Source: Bdellovibrionales bacterium | GTDB lineage: Bacteria; Bdellovibrionota; Bdellovibrionia; Bdellovibrionales; JAKFYE01 | DNA length: 64,000 bases | NCBI GenBank assembly: GCA_021731045.1 | Contig: JAKFYE010000016.1 | Coordinates: 1 to 64,000, forward strand | Direction: 5' to 3' | Part shown: positions 44,850 through 54,027 of the stretch, in pieces | How the letters are laid out: each line of letters starts with the position of its first letter | Position numbering within the stretch: the first letter of the stretch is position 1 | The notes under the pieces: model-generated | What the model was told of the DNA's origin: nothing | The model's database searches: none | The model's input: only the letters and a program-made list of their open reading frames with translations | Translations under genes and position numbers: made by a program

Positions 44850-45335
44850 TTAAAGCGTGCCACTTCCTGAAAGAATTATAAAATACAGTGTGTCTGCAGC
44901 GGCACCTTTACGAATCACATTTGTAAGAAACGTCTTAGCTCCGCCCCCAATACTAAACCCACCTAAATGTAAAACCGCTCCACCTTCCAAAAACGGAACG
45001 TTGTCCCCTAGGCTCGCAAATCGATAACCTGGACCACCAAAAATCGTCGCACTCGGAAAGTAATGAAAAAAGCGCCCCGAAGTATCTAAGCCGTAAATGT
45101 TTTCAGGATTAATAAATCGTGCAAATACGGCATTTCGCCATGCAAACCAATTTTTGAAAAAATAATTTAAACCCACATCTAATTCCGAATAATTACGACT
45201 CCCCGAGTTTCCTACCGATAGTCCCAAATCATAAGTTGCGTAGGGAGCTCCCCCAGATTCCGAATTTTTTTTTGCGGCAACAGCACCACCACATCCCATT
45301 GTCAGTAACAAGAAAATTCCGATTGCGCGCTTCAT
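44850..45335 (-). CDS. Exported outer-membrane-like protein, unknown
   Basis: The N-terminus (AIGIFLLLTMGCGGAVAAKK) is either a lipoprotein signal with cysteine at about residue 15 or a standard signal peptide cut near VAA. The mature part is rich in Gly, Ser and aromatic residues with alternating pattern (YATYDLGLSVGNSGSRNYSELDVGLNYFF, GPGYRFASLGDNVPFLEGGAVLHLGG), consistent with a small beta-barrel. No family is recognised. Confidence 0.65.
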   Translation of the reverse strand: MKRAIGIFLLLTMGCGGAVAAKKNSESGGAPYATYDLGLSVGNSGSRNYSELDVGLNYFFKNWFAWRNAVFARFINPENIYGLDTSGRFFHYFPSATIFGGPGYRFASLGDNVPFLEGGAVLHLGGFSIGGGAKTFLTNVIRKGAAADTLYFIILSGSGTL

Positions 45336-45422
45336 GATTGATCCTTTAGTTAATCGATGTACACTGGGTTATGTCTAAGTCCTTAAAAGGAAACTCGAAC
45401 ACAATTTAGCATAACGAGACGT

Positions 45423-46613
45423 ATGGAATTCTACAAATTATTTTTGAAATTTATAGAAACGCATTATCCTGTTCAATTTGCAGCGTTTGGTCCGCATATT
45501 CCTCCCGCCACACTTTTCTCGCCCGCGCTTGTCGAAATTAAAAAATCTGATTTCGAAAAAATAAAAAAATTTATACAAATAGTTTTTCAATTGGCTCACA
45601 CCGATCTTTATATCCGCGCCCTGACAAACGAAATTCCTTTAATAGCCCAAACACCCTGCTCTAACTATGCGGCTTTTATGAGCTATGATTTTCATATGAC
45701 ATCTGACGGTCCTAAACTTATTGAAATTAATACGAACGCCTCACTCTCGAGTTACTCCAGCATGCTCAGCGAATTTCAAAGTGCGCATCTTGGCAAAAAT
45801 TATTTAGGAGTTCACTTTTTTGAAAATTGCAAACAAACACTTCTTCACGAACGCGGCGAGAGTTCTTCGGCTCCAATTGTCGCGATTACGGATGAAAACC
45901 CCGAAAACCAAAAAGCTTATAGCGAATTTCTCTTCTACCGTTCGCTCTTTCAGCAATGGGGATGGACGGCCGAAATTATAGACACTCAAAATCTTGTGTT
46001 CGACACCGAGTCGCAGAAATTACGTTCAGAAACCAACATCTTTGATCTTGTATACAATCGCAATACGGATTTTTATTTTGAATCGCCATCAACGCAAGCT
46101 CTTAAAAAATCGTATCTCGCGCAGGCTGTTAGCTTAACCCCTCACCCACGTGAGTATGGCCTCCTCGCAGATAAACAACGACTTTTAAATTTAAGTAATT
46201 CTGAATTTCTAAAAAGCATAAACGTTTCAGATTCCGACATCGCTCTGATTGAATCTGTAATACCAAAAATAAAACCAATTTCTGAGTTTAATCGCTTAAC
46301 ATCTAAAAAAGAGCGAGAGAATTATTTTTTCAAACCACAAAGATCTTTTGGCGGCAAAGCAGTTTATCGCGGACGTTCTTTATCTCAAAAAACTTTTGAA
46401 GATATTTTGTTCAAACCTTATCTTGCGCAAGAACTCATCGAACCACCTGCAATATCTGTCGAGACTGAGGACGGAAAGAAAGATTTCAAATGGGACCTTC
46501 GAGTTTACACGTATAAAGATCAGCCGCAAATTCTAATAGCCCGGCTTTTTCAGGGACAAATGACCAACACTAATACTTTAGGCGGCGGACTTGCCCCAGT
46601 TGTAATGTCTTAA
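45423..46613 (+). CDS. ATP-grasp-like protein, function unknown
   Basis: The 396-residue protein has features of the glutathione-synthetase-like ATP-grasp fold: SDGPKLIEINTNASLSSY and a conserved KPQRSFGGKAVYRGRSL loop, then YLAQELIEPP and WDLRVYTYKDQPQILIARLFQG with an Asn-rich end (MTNTNTLGGG). This suggests ATP-dependent ligation of a carboxylate to an amine, substrate unknown. The GT-like central part may be substrate-binding. Its only close neighbour is the convergent SelO-like gene. Confidence 0.65.
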   Translation: MEFYKLFLKFIETHYPVQFAAFGPHIPPATLFSPALVEIKKSDFEKIKKFIQIVFQLAHTDLYIRALTNEIPLIAQTPCSNYAAFMSYDFHMTSDGPKLIEINTNASLSSYSSMLSEFQSAHLGKNYLGVHFFENCKQTLLHERGESSSAPIVAITDENPENQKAYSEFLFYRSLFQQWGWTAEIIDTQNLVFDTESQKLRSETNIFDLVYNRNTDFYFESPSTQALKKSYLAQAVSLTPHPREYGLLADKQRLLNLSNSEFLKSINVSDSDIALIESVIPKIKPISEFNRLTSKKERENYFFKPQRSFGGKAVYRGRSLSQKTFEDILFKPYLAQELIEPPAISVETEDGKKDFKWDLRVYTYKDQPQILIARLFQGQMTNTNTLGGGLAPVVMS

Positions 46614-46666
46614 TTTAAAACAGAAAGCTCTTGGAGTCGCAGTCGCGAGTATTTATAAGATCAGTT

Positions 46667-48604
46667 CTAGATGTCTTCACGGTTTTCTTCGACGATACGA
46701 AGAAGGGTTTTCATAATAGCACGTGATTTTGGCGGAACTTTTTTTAGATTTTTTTCAATCGCCAAATACCGCTCCGGAACTAAAATTTGAGAATGGATAA
46801 ATGTATCCATGATTGTCTGAATGTGCATGGCCGATAAACCTTTTTTGGTTTCACTCATAATTTCATCTACGATTACGGTAATGGCATTTCCGGTTATGCG
46901 ATCGGCTTTATTAATGATCGCGGCACGACTGGCCAGCTCTTGCAAATAACGTATTGGAGCGCGACGGCCACGTATATGCTCAACTAAATCGAGATAAAAA
47001 ACTTGGAAGTCTTGTAGCAATTCGTTTTGCTTTTTTGACATTTCCATATCGAGCTTATTGGCATGACTCGAAATAATCATATTAAATAAAATCTCTGAAG
47101 GAATCAGCTTGCCTTTGTTTTCAATTAAAAGGTGCGGGAGTTCTCGTAAAAGATCGCGCATATTAAAAATTGCCGGTCGATTCACTCCGTCAGCAACCTT
47201 CTCGGTTTTTTTAGTTGTCTTTATTTTTTCAAAATACTTAAACACATCAGAAAACGACTCAAATTGTGAGCGATGTCGACTTAAAATTCGTGTTCGCGCA
47301 TCTTTAGAAAATCCAACGCGGTAGAGTAAAAGTTCATCCTTTTGAGCCTGAAATGTTTTATCAAAAAATTCGAGCGTCTTGTGCTGATTAAAATCTGCAA
47401 ATGCTTTCTTTGTTCCCGTTCTTAAAAAATGGGCAATTTGCACAAAGGTTTGTACGATTTGGCGCGCCTTTAAACGTTGTTCAGTTAAATTTGTCGAGTA
47501 GCGGTCCACATCATCATAACGATATTGATCATGACATAGTCCAAACTGACGAACGCTTCCATAATCAATAATGCTGCCATCAGCTAAGATGTTATCGCCA
47601 TCCCAATCCATCCATACAAAAATATAATCCATTTCAAGGCGTGCAGCTAAATGCGCAAAGGATTTTGCAATTTGCATGGCCATTTCATCATAACGCGAAG
47701 GACCCTTTGAAGAAATATTCCAAACCTTATTTTTGACTTGTCTATCGATTAAATAAGAAGCGGCTTGGCGAAGACTGTTGTAATTTCCTTGCTTCAAGTA
47801 ACTAAAGAGGTGTGCCGGGCGAATAAGGTTTGTATGAGCCCGAACGCCAATTCCTAAGTTTTTTCCGATATCTATAATCACCAACATGCGTTCGGTTTGA
47901 ATTCCCTGACGGTGAAAAATTTCTGACATCAATGCCGACCCATAGAGTTCATCGACATCGGCAAGTCCACAACCATATCCAAACTGGCGACCACCCGTGC
48001 GCAGAGGTTTACCTGCTTCGGCAGATCCTGGAGACAGTGAGGTCACTCCGGTACCGCGACTGCTGACATCCCAAGTTTTTCCGTTGGCCGTACAAACACC
48101 ATTCCAAATGCTGCGACCATCACCTGATGTTCGCCCTTGTTTATCCGTATGTTGAAGTTGTAGATAACGTGTCGCCATATATTTATTGGGTTTCACGCGA
48201 TCATGCGATTTACCAACTTTCGTGTCGTATTCATTGATAATACGAATCGCAAAAGTTTCGAGTAAAATATTTTCTAATTGTTTATTCATTTGATGAGGAT
48301 GATTTGGTTCGATCAATCCCATTTCTTTTGCAAGATCGTAATTAAAATATGTGACTCTTCCTTCGTTCAAATTTCGAACGGGATACGCTATGAAACCTTC
48401 GGGTACCGCTTGCGTCCACGGATGAGTTCCGTCTAATTTTTCAAATGCGCGGTACTTTTCAGGATACGAAGATGATTTTGCTTCTGAAGCTTCAGATTCA
48501 TCGAACCTCTTTTTAGGTTCGACATTGGTGTTTATCGCCAAATCCGTTTGGTTATGTCGTGCTGCTTTTGGCTCTCTTTTCACATCCTTATTTTCGGAAC
48601 CCAA
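46667..48604 (-). CDS. Divergent SelO-like protein (pseudokinase-type AMPylase fold)
   Basis: At 645 residues it is longer than typical SelO. Resemblances are RTSGDGRSIWNGVC, the ELYGSALMSEIFHRQGIQTERML helix, VRAHTNLIRPAHLFSYLKQGNYNSLR and MDWDGDNILADGSIIDYGS. These match SelO features for the glycine loop, the alanine-exposed helix and the DNxxxxGxxIDYG metal site. SelO transfers AMP to proteins and is active in redox stress. Residues 1-45 are hydrophilic, and the last 150 residues have no SelO counterpart that I recognise. Confidence 0.65.
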   Translation of the reverse strand: MGSENKDVKREPKAARHNQTDLAINTNVEPKKRFDESEASEAKSSSYPEKYRAFEKLDGTHPWTQAVPEGFIAYPVRNLNEGRVTYFNYDLAKEMGLIEPNHPHQMNKQLENILLETFAIRIINEYDTKVGKSHDRVKPNKYMATRYLQLQHTDKQGRTSGDGRSIWNGVCTANGKTWDVSSRGTGVTSLSPGSAEAGKPLRTGGRQFGYGCGLADVDELYGSALMSEIFHRQGIQTERMLVIIDIGKNLGIGVRAHTNLIRPAHLFSYLKQGNYNSLRQAASYLIDRQVKNKVWNISSKGPSRYDEMAMQIAKSFAHLAARLEMDYIFVWMDWDGDNILADGSIIDYGSVRQFGLCHDQYRYDDVDRYSTNLTEQRLKARQIVQTFVQIAHFLRTGTKKAFADFNQHKTLEFFDKTFQAQKDELLLYRVGFSKDARTRILSRHRSQFESFSDVFKYFEKIKTTKKTEKVADGVNRPAIFNMRDLLRELPHLLIENKGKLIPSEILFNMIISSHANKLDMEMSKKQNELLQDFQVFYLDLVEHIRGRRAPIRYLQELASRAAIINKADRITGNAITVIVDEIMSETKKGLSAMHIQTIMDTFIHSQILVPERYLAIEKNLKKVPPKSRAIMKTLLRIVEENREDI

Positions 48605-48669
48605 TAGCTAGACCTTAACGTATATTGCGAATTAAATCAAAATTCAGGACGTTTGTCTTGGGGAGCGTT

Positions 48670-49302
48670 TTACTTCATTCTCTCGAGCACCCAACGTCTC
48701 ATATAGGGAATTTCTCTCCGCGGTTCGATTTCGTGATCCTTTTTATATTCTTTCCACTCAATGGGAAGTTTCGCATCGATGAGTTTTTTTACATCGAGCC
48801 GTGTCTCATCAATAGACAAGGCATCATCGAGAGTTCCGTGCGTAATCAACCAAGGCGTTTTATACGCGGCTTTTACAATTTGTTGCCGCCAATTTTTGAA
48901 AAAATAAATGTATCCGCTGCAGCCGATAATTCCGCCCAAAGGCTTTGGATACCGCATTCCAAAATCACAACTCACCAAACAGCCCTGTGAAAATCCGAAA
49001 AAGAAAATATCTCGGCTGTTCCATCCTTGTTCTTCAAGTTCAATCATCATTTTAAAAAGTTTTTTGCGGGCTAACAAAACACCAGGGCCTTGGTTCGGAG
49101 GAAAGCCATACCAAGTAAAACCGGTGTCATAACGGCGAGGGGCATTTAGTAAAAGATAATTCATTCCGGGAATTCGCATTTCATCATCGAACTCTCTAAA
49201 CGCGCGCAAACTATCTCCGCGACCATGCAGAACCACCATTAGCTTTTTTTGAGGCTTAGGCGAGATCAACAATTCATAATCAAATTGCTCGGTGTGAATC
49301 AT
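48670..49302 (-). CDS. Phospholipase/carboxylesterase family hydrolase
   Basis: The alpha/beta hydrolase has VVLHGRGDSLRAF, the nucleophile elbow FGFSQGCLVS and ITHGTLDDALS with the acid, and the histidine probably in KKDHEIEP. Length (210 residues) and motifs fit the acyl-protein thioesterase/carboxylesterase group. Substrate unknown. It precedes the SelO-like gene on the minus strand with a 65-base gap. Confidence 0.85.
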   Translation of the reverse strand: MIHTEQFDYELLISPKPQKKLMVVLHGRGDSLRAFREFDDEMRIPGMNYLLLNAPRRYDTGFTWYGFPPNQGPGVLLARKKLFKMMIELEEQGWNSRDIFFFGFSQGCLVSCDFGMRYPKPLGGIIGCSGYIYFFKNWRQQIVKAAYKTPWLITHGTLDDALSIDETRLDVKKLIDAKLPIEWKEYKKDHEIEPRREIPYMRRWVLERMK

Positions 49303-49404
49303 GGTGCTTAATGAGTTTCGGCGTTCAGCGCGTTTCTTTTAACCATTTCAGGCCAAAGACTCGACTGACGTACCGTGTTTTTGTATTATAGAACAGCCTG
49401 TCAT

Positions 49405-49426
49405 AGGGGGTCGGTTGTAACCCCCT
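49405..49426. other. GC-rich hairpin in the hldD leader region
   Basis: AGGGGGT (49405-49411) pairs with ACCCCCT (49420-49426) around an eight-base loop. It lies about 80 bases before hldD and about 100 bases upstream of the divergent esterase gene. It could be an attenuator or leader structure of hldD. Confidence 0.4.
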
Positions 49427-49508
49427 TTATATCCCATTCGCTTGAGTTTAGAGTAGGGGTGTTTTAAGTTCAGCTCATAATCAGGCGCTAATAAATTGGA
49501 GTCAAAAA

Positions 49509-50480
49509 ATGATTATCGTCACCGGAGCAGCTGGTTTTATCGGAAGTGCACTTGTTTGGGAACTCAACCAACGAGGGCTTCAAGATATTATTTGCGTTGA
49601 TAACTATGGAACAGATCAAAGATGGAGAAATCTTAGCAAAAGATCCTTTAGTGAATTTGTAATGAAGGAGAATCTTGCAGAATTCTTAACACGACAAGAG
49701 GTTATCAACAGCGTGCACACTGTTATCCACATGGGTGCGAATTCTTCCACAACCGAAACTGACGTCGACGGCCTTATTCATAACAATTACTATTATTCGC
49801 AAATGCTTTTTAAATGGTGCACAGATAAAAAAAAGAATTTCATTTACGCGAGCAGTGCCGCCACTTACGGAGCTGGTGAAAACGGCTATGACGATCGTAC
49901 CGATCCGCAAACACTTTTACCTTTGAATCCTTACGGCTATTCAAAACTGCTCTTTGATCGCTGGGTTTTAAAGCAAAAGAATACCCCTCCAAAATGGATT
50001 GGGATTAAGTTTTTTAATGTTTTCGGTCCTCAGGAATATCACAAGGGCGAAATGTCTAGCTTGGCATATAAAGCATTTGAACAAATTCAATTAGGCCAAC
50101 AGCTTCGACTTTTTAAATCTCACAACTCCCAATATAAAGACGGAATGCAGATGCGTGACTTTGTTTATGTAAAAGATTGCACGCGCTGGCTTTTCGAATT
50201 GATCGACAAAAAAGTACCTAACGGAATTTACAACATGGGTTTTGGAAAAGCGCGTACGTGGTTAGATCTTGCCGCGGCATCTTTTGGCGCTCTCGGAACA
50301 GCTCTTAAAATTGACTGGATCGATATTCCGATGAACATTCGAAATCAATATCAATATTTTACTGAAGCTAATATGAGCCGTTTAATGGAGATCGGACTTT
50401 CTCAACCGGAATGGCCAATTGAAAAAGCGATCCCAGATTATTATAATAATTATTTGCTCAAGGATGATAAATATCTTTAG
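49509..50480 (+). CDS. hldD: ADP-L-glycero-D-manno-heptose 6-epimerase
   Basis: The extended SDR has the cofactor loop VTGAAGFIGSALVWEL, CVDNYG, SSAATYG and NPYGYSKLLFD, which contains the YxxxK pair, plus MRDFVYVKDC and the closing YQYFTEANMSRL. It epimerises ADP-heptose at C6 for LPS core and works with the adenylyltransferase at 7852. Eight bases separate it from the hydroxylase gene. Confidence 0.92.
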   Translation: MIIVTGAAGFIGSALVWELNQRGLQDIICVDNYGTDQRWRNLSKRSFSEFVMKENLAEFLTRQEVINSVHTVIHMGANSSTTETDVDGLIHNNYYYSQMLFKWCTDKKKNFIYASSAATYGAGENGYDDRTDPQTLLPLNPYGYSKLLFDRWVLKQKNTPPKWIGIKFFNVFGPQEYHKGEMSSLAYKAFEQIQLGQQLRLFKSHNSQYKDGMQMRDFVYVKDCTRWLFELIDKKVPNGIYNMGFGKARTWLDLAAASFGALGTALKIDWIDIPMNIRNQYQYFTEANMSRLMEIGLSQPEWPIEKAIPDYYNNYLLKDDKYL

Positions 50481-50488
50481 AGGATTTA

Positions 50489-52255
50489 ATGGAACTACAG
50501 AAACTTCCTTCACACTTATCTCGTTATATTGTTGAGCAAGATTACTCTCGCTATACCAATATTGACCAAGCCGTTTGGCGTTTTATCATGCGCAGGCTTA
50601 AAGAGTATCTCACGCAACACGCTCATGAATCCTATGCGGAGGGATTGACTCAAACGGGAATTACCTTAGAAGAAATTCCGCGCATTGAAGACATGAGCCA
50701 ACGGTTAAGTCAGTTTAACTGGAAAGCGGTTGCGGTGAGTGGATTCATCCCCCCGGCCGCGTTTATGGAATTACAATCTTTAGGTATTCTTCCGATTGCG
50801 TGCGATATGCGTTCGCTTGAGCATGCCATGTACACTCCGGCGCCCGATATCGTTCACGAGGCCGCAGGCCATGCACCTATTTTGATTCATCCTGAATTTA
50901 CAAAATATCTTCACGAGTATGCGCAGATCGCTAAGAAGTCGATACTCAACAAAGAAGATCTTGAAATTTACGAAGCAATTCGCATTCTTTCAGATTTAAA
51001 AGAGGATCCAAATTCTACTGAAGATGAAATCGCTCTTGCAAATAAAAACTTAGAGATCGCATCTCAAAAAGCCATTGAACCAAGTGAAGCCGCATTACTT
51101 GCGCGAATGAATTGGTGGACGGCCGAATATGGTTTAATTGGCGACTTAGAAAATCCTAAAATCTATGGAGCTGGCCTATTATCCTCGGTTGGCGAAAGTG
51201 TGACGGCACTAAAACCAGACACTAAAAAAATACCTTTCTCGCTCAATTGTCTCGATTACGCATATGATATTACAGAGCCTCAGCCGCAACTTTTTGTAAC
51301 CCCAAGTTTTAAACATTTGACAAAGGTTCTAAGAGAAATGGCCGACACGATGTCATTTAAAATCGGTGGAGCATATGGTCTTGAGTGTGCCAAAAAGGCG
51401 CGCACAATTAATACGGTCGAACTAAACTCGGGTCTTCAAATCTCAGGTCAAATTATAAATTATTTGATTTTAGATTCTACCAAAGCACTTCGAGACCAAA
51501 CCGTCACGTATTTACAGCTAGAAGGGCCATCTCAACTTTCGTTCGAAGGTTTTGAGCTTAAAGGGCAAGGTTGCAAACAACATGCTCATGGGTTTGGTAC
51601 GCCTGTCGGAAAACTTAAAGGTTCGTCAAAATGTCTCTCAGAGTTTTCTGTTTCAGATTTAAAATCTCTTCATATTCAAACAAATGAAATCGTAACTCTC
51701 GAATTTGAATCTGGGATTATCGTTGAAGGTTATCTTCAAAATATTTTATCAGAGAAAAATAAAATTTTGCTCTTGTCGTTTAAAGACTGCAAAGTCACGC
51801 TAGTCGAGAAGGTTTTATTTGATCCTGCTTGGGGGCAATTTGATATGGCCGTCGGCAGTCAGGTGACCAGTGTTTTTGGAGGCGCCGCTGACCGAGATGC
51901 CTTCGGAGCGACCGAAGATTTCGTTGCAAAAAGAGTTGTATCACCTAAACGCACACCTGAGTTTATGGCCCTCAACGAATTATTCGGCAAAATAAAAAAT
52001 GTACGAAAAACATTTAGTGAATCTACGCGTGCCTCATCTGAAAAAACTCTAGACGGCATTATCGAGCGTTTAAATAAAGACTTTCCCTCTGATTGGCTCA
52101 GCCGTTTAGAAATTCTTGAAATTTGTGTTAAGTATAACCTCAACCCTAAAGGTCTCAATACCGTTCAAGATTTTATTGCGCGCAAATCAACCGAAACTTC
52201 CGAAGACAGTAACAGTTTGCGTGAAGGCTTGCGTTTAATCGAAAAGGGCATATGA
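50489..52255 (+). CDS. Aromatic amino acid hydroxylase (phenylalanine 4-monooxygenase type), long form
   Basis: The iron ligands are visible in PDIVHEAAGHAPILIHPEF (two His) and WWTAEYGLIG (Glu). The catalytic domain covers residues 1 to about 310. A C-terminal extension of about 275 residues (EFESGIIVEGYLQNILSEKNKILLLSFKDCKV, GAADRDAFGATEDFVAKRVV) is absent from the short proteobacterial enzyme but known in long bacterial forms. It probably makes tyrosine from phenylalanine with pterin cofactor. hppD at 55949 supports a degradation route. It overlaps the next gene by four bases. Confidence 0.88.
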   Translation: MELQKLPSHLSRYIVEQDYSRYTNIDQAVWRFIMRRLKEYLTQHAHESYAEGLTQTGITLEEIPRIEDMSQRLSQFNWKAVAVSGFIPPAAFMELQSLGILPIACDMRSLEHAMYTPAPDIVHEAAGHAPILIHPEFTKYLHEYAQIAKKSILNKEDLEIYEAIRILSDLKEDPNSTEDEIALANKNLEIASQKAIEPSEAALLARMNWWTAEYGLIGDLENPKIYGAGLLSSVGESVTALKPDTKKIPFSLNCLDYAYDITEPQPQLFVTPSFKHLTKVLREMADTMSFKIGGAYGLECAKKARTINTVELNSGLQISGQIINYLILDSTKALRDQTVTYLQLEGPSQLSFEGFELKGQGCKQHAHGFGTPVGKLKGSSKCLSEFSVSDLKSLHIQTNEIVTLEFESGIIVEGYLQNILSEKNKILLLSFKDCKVTLVEKVLFDPAWGQFDMAVGSQVTSVFGGAADRDAFGATEDFVAKRVVSPKRTPEFMALNELFGKIKNVRKTFSESTRASSEKTLDGIIERLNKDFPSDWLSRLEILEICVKYNLNPKGLNTVQDFIARKSTETSEDSNSLREGLRLIEKGI

Positions 52256-52980
52256 CGTCTGATCCGTTTACGGTCGTTCTGGTACGACCGCAGTATCCAT
52301 TTAACATCGGAGCAAGCGCACGAGCGATGCAGAATATGGGTCTTAAACGACTCGTCGTCATTGCACCCGCCTGCGAAATTGACGTGCAAGCTCGCGAAGG
52401 TGCCGCCAGTGCGCAAGAGGTTTTGGCTCGTCGAGAGAGCTATTCCTCTCTCGAGGAGTTCTATAAGACCGAAGGTGAAGGCCTACGAATTGCGTTTACA
52501 AGACGAGATGGTTTGCGAAGACCAGTGCAATCATTTATTGAGTTTGTGAAATCAGAATTGGGTCCCAAAATTAAAACCGATTGGGTCCAAACTCCGGTTT
52601 ACTTGATGTTTGGAGCCGAAGATGACGGCCTTTCTACTTCTGAATTAGAATTTGCGAACCGCCTGTGCAGTATCCCCACGTACGGTACGAATGGCAGCTA
52701 TAACCTCGCCCAAGCGGTTCTGCTTGCATTATTTATTCTTCAAGAAAATATGCAAGTCCCTACGGCTGCGATCACTCACACGCCTTTAGAATATCCAAAA
52801 GATGTCGTCGATAAATGGCTAGAAGCCGTGGGGTTTAATCTGGAACTTTCACAAAAAAGAAATGCTTCCGTAATATTAAATGCACTTTTACTTCGTGCCG
52901 TTCCTGATCCTGACGAAATGCGAATTTTAACTATGGTCCTGCAGCAAAATATTCGCAAACTTAAGGACCGCAATGTTTGA
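52252..52980 (+). CDS. trmJ: SPOUT RNA methyltransferase, TrmJ-like
   Basis: The protein has the SpoU/TrmJ motifs LVRPQYPFNIGASARAMQNMG at the start and MFGAEDDGLSTSELEFANRLCSIPT and SYNLAQAVLLALF later. TrmJ makes 2'-O-methylnucleotide 32 in tRNA. The extra C-terminal segment is short, so a different RNA target is possible. It overlaps both neighbours (4 and 8 bases). Confidence 0.85.
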   Translation: MTSDPFTVVLVRPQYPFNIGASARAMQNMGLKRLVVIAPACEIDVQAREGAASAQEVLARRESYSSLEEFYKTEGEGLRIAFTRRDGLRRPVQSFIEFVKSELGPKIKTDWVQTPVYLMFGAEDDGLSTSELEFANRLCSIPTYGTNGSYNLAQAVLLALFILQENMQVPTAAITHTPLEYPKDVVDKWLEAVGFNLELSQKRNASVILNALLLRAVPDPDEMRILTMVLQQNIRKLKDRNV

Positions 52981-53674
52981 ATTTCAGCCGATCGGCAACT
53001 TGAAATCTGTTTTTAAAACCCGCTTTGGAACTCCCAGGCAGCCGTTACAAGTTCAGGGTGCTACGGCTCAACTTAAAATCAATCGTGAGCTTCAACCCGA
53101 ACTTTCGCTCCAAGGCCTTGAAGGTTTCAGTCATATTTGGCTGATTTTTGTTTTTCACACCAATACGAATAAAATTTTTCGCCCCAAAATTCACCCTCCC
53201 CGTTTAGAAGGCAAAACGATCGGCGCATTTGCGACACGTACACCTCATCGGCCCAATCCTATTGGAATGAGCCTCGTCCGATTAGAAAAAATCGAAGACG
53301 ACACACTTTTTCTTTCAGGCGTTGACCTTATCGATGGCACACCAATTCTGGATATTAAGCCTTATTTGAAATACGTGGAATCCCAACCCGAAGCGCGCGA
53401 CGGCTGGATCGAATCCCACCCACAAAAAAAATTACCCGTCGAATTTTATCCAAACTTTGACCAAGATATAAAAATCCATGATGGGTCCATGAGCGACTCC
53501 GAACTCGACGAGTTACGCTCGCTCATCACCGAAGTCTTAGAAAAAGACCCACGCCCACTCGTCTACAAAGAAACCCCACACAAAGACGAACACGCCATCT
53601 ATCTCGGCAACTGGAACATCTTCTTTCGCTACGCCACCACAACTATCACCGTCACCCAAATCACCCCTCTTTAG
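52973..53674 (+). CDS. trmO: tRNA (N6-threonylcarbamoyladenosine37-N6)-methyltransferase TrmO
   Basis: TrmO/YaeB motifs are clear: FEFQPIGNLKSVFKTRFGTPRQ, FSHIWLIFVFHTNTNK, ATRTPHRPNPIGMSLVRLEKIE and DGTPILDIKPYLKYVES. It adds a methyl group to t6A37 in tRNA. It follows the TrmJ-like gene with an eight-base overlap. Confidence 0.93.
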   Translation: MFEFQPIGNLKSVFKTRFGTPRQPLQVQGATAQLKINRELQPELSLQGLEGFSHIWLIFVFHTNTNKIFRPKIHPPRLEGKTIGAFATRTPHRPNPIGMSLVRLEKIEDDTLFLSGVDLIDGTPILDIKPYLKYVESQPEARDGWIESHPQKKLPVEFYPNFDQDIKIHDGSMSDSELDELRSLITEVLEKDPRPLVYKETPHKDEHAIYLGNWNIFFRYATTTITVTQITPL

Positions 53675-53685
53675 TCCCTCACGTT

Positions 53686-53790
53686 GGGGACGGATCTACG
53701 CCAAATACTTGAAATTACATGACTTAATTAGAAGTGTGCAACGACTCACTCACAGTTTCAACTCATCGGATTAACACGAGCTCCGTCCCC
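53686..53790. repeat. REPIN-like element 1
   Basis: It begins GGGGACGGA (53686) and ends with the inverted TCCGTCCCC (to 53790), 105 bases. The interior (ACTTGAAATTACATGACTTA) aligns with element 2. Confidence 0.8.
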
Positions 53791-53837
53791 AAGTTGTTCT
53801 CCCCAAGTTGAGAGGTCAGCGCCATTGATAGCAACGT

Positions 53838-53938
53838 GGGGACGGAGCCAACCAAACACCTGAAATTCCAAGACTAAATTAGAGGTTTGAGCCCACTGAT
53901 TCCCACTCACACTTTGAATTATCAGGAGCTCCGTCCCC
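53838..53938. repeat. REPIN-like element 2
   Basis: It begins GGGGACGGAGC (53838) and ends GCTCCGTCCCC (to 53938), 101 bases. Inside, ACCTGAAATTCCAAGACTAA matches the same stretch of element 1, and the two stand in the same orientation 47 bases apart. The ends are the same sequence that flanks the RAYT gene at 58541 and 59563. Confidence 0.8.
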
Positions 53939-54027
53939 AAAGTGTAGGGTCGTGCGCGTTGAGAAAACCCAACTTAGGTGGGCGCCCAACTGAAATTTGA
54001 TTATACTTTTATGAGGCCAGGAGACGC

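Larger units (their letters stand above)
53675..54027. other. Intergenic region with two REPIN-like elements
   Basis: About 350 bases without a gene. Two related elements of about 100 bases each, with GGGGACGGA ends, fill most of it. The end holds AGGAGA, the ribosome binding site of the sterol-desaturase-family gene. Confidence 0.75.
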
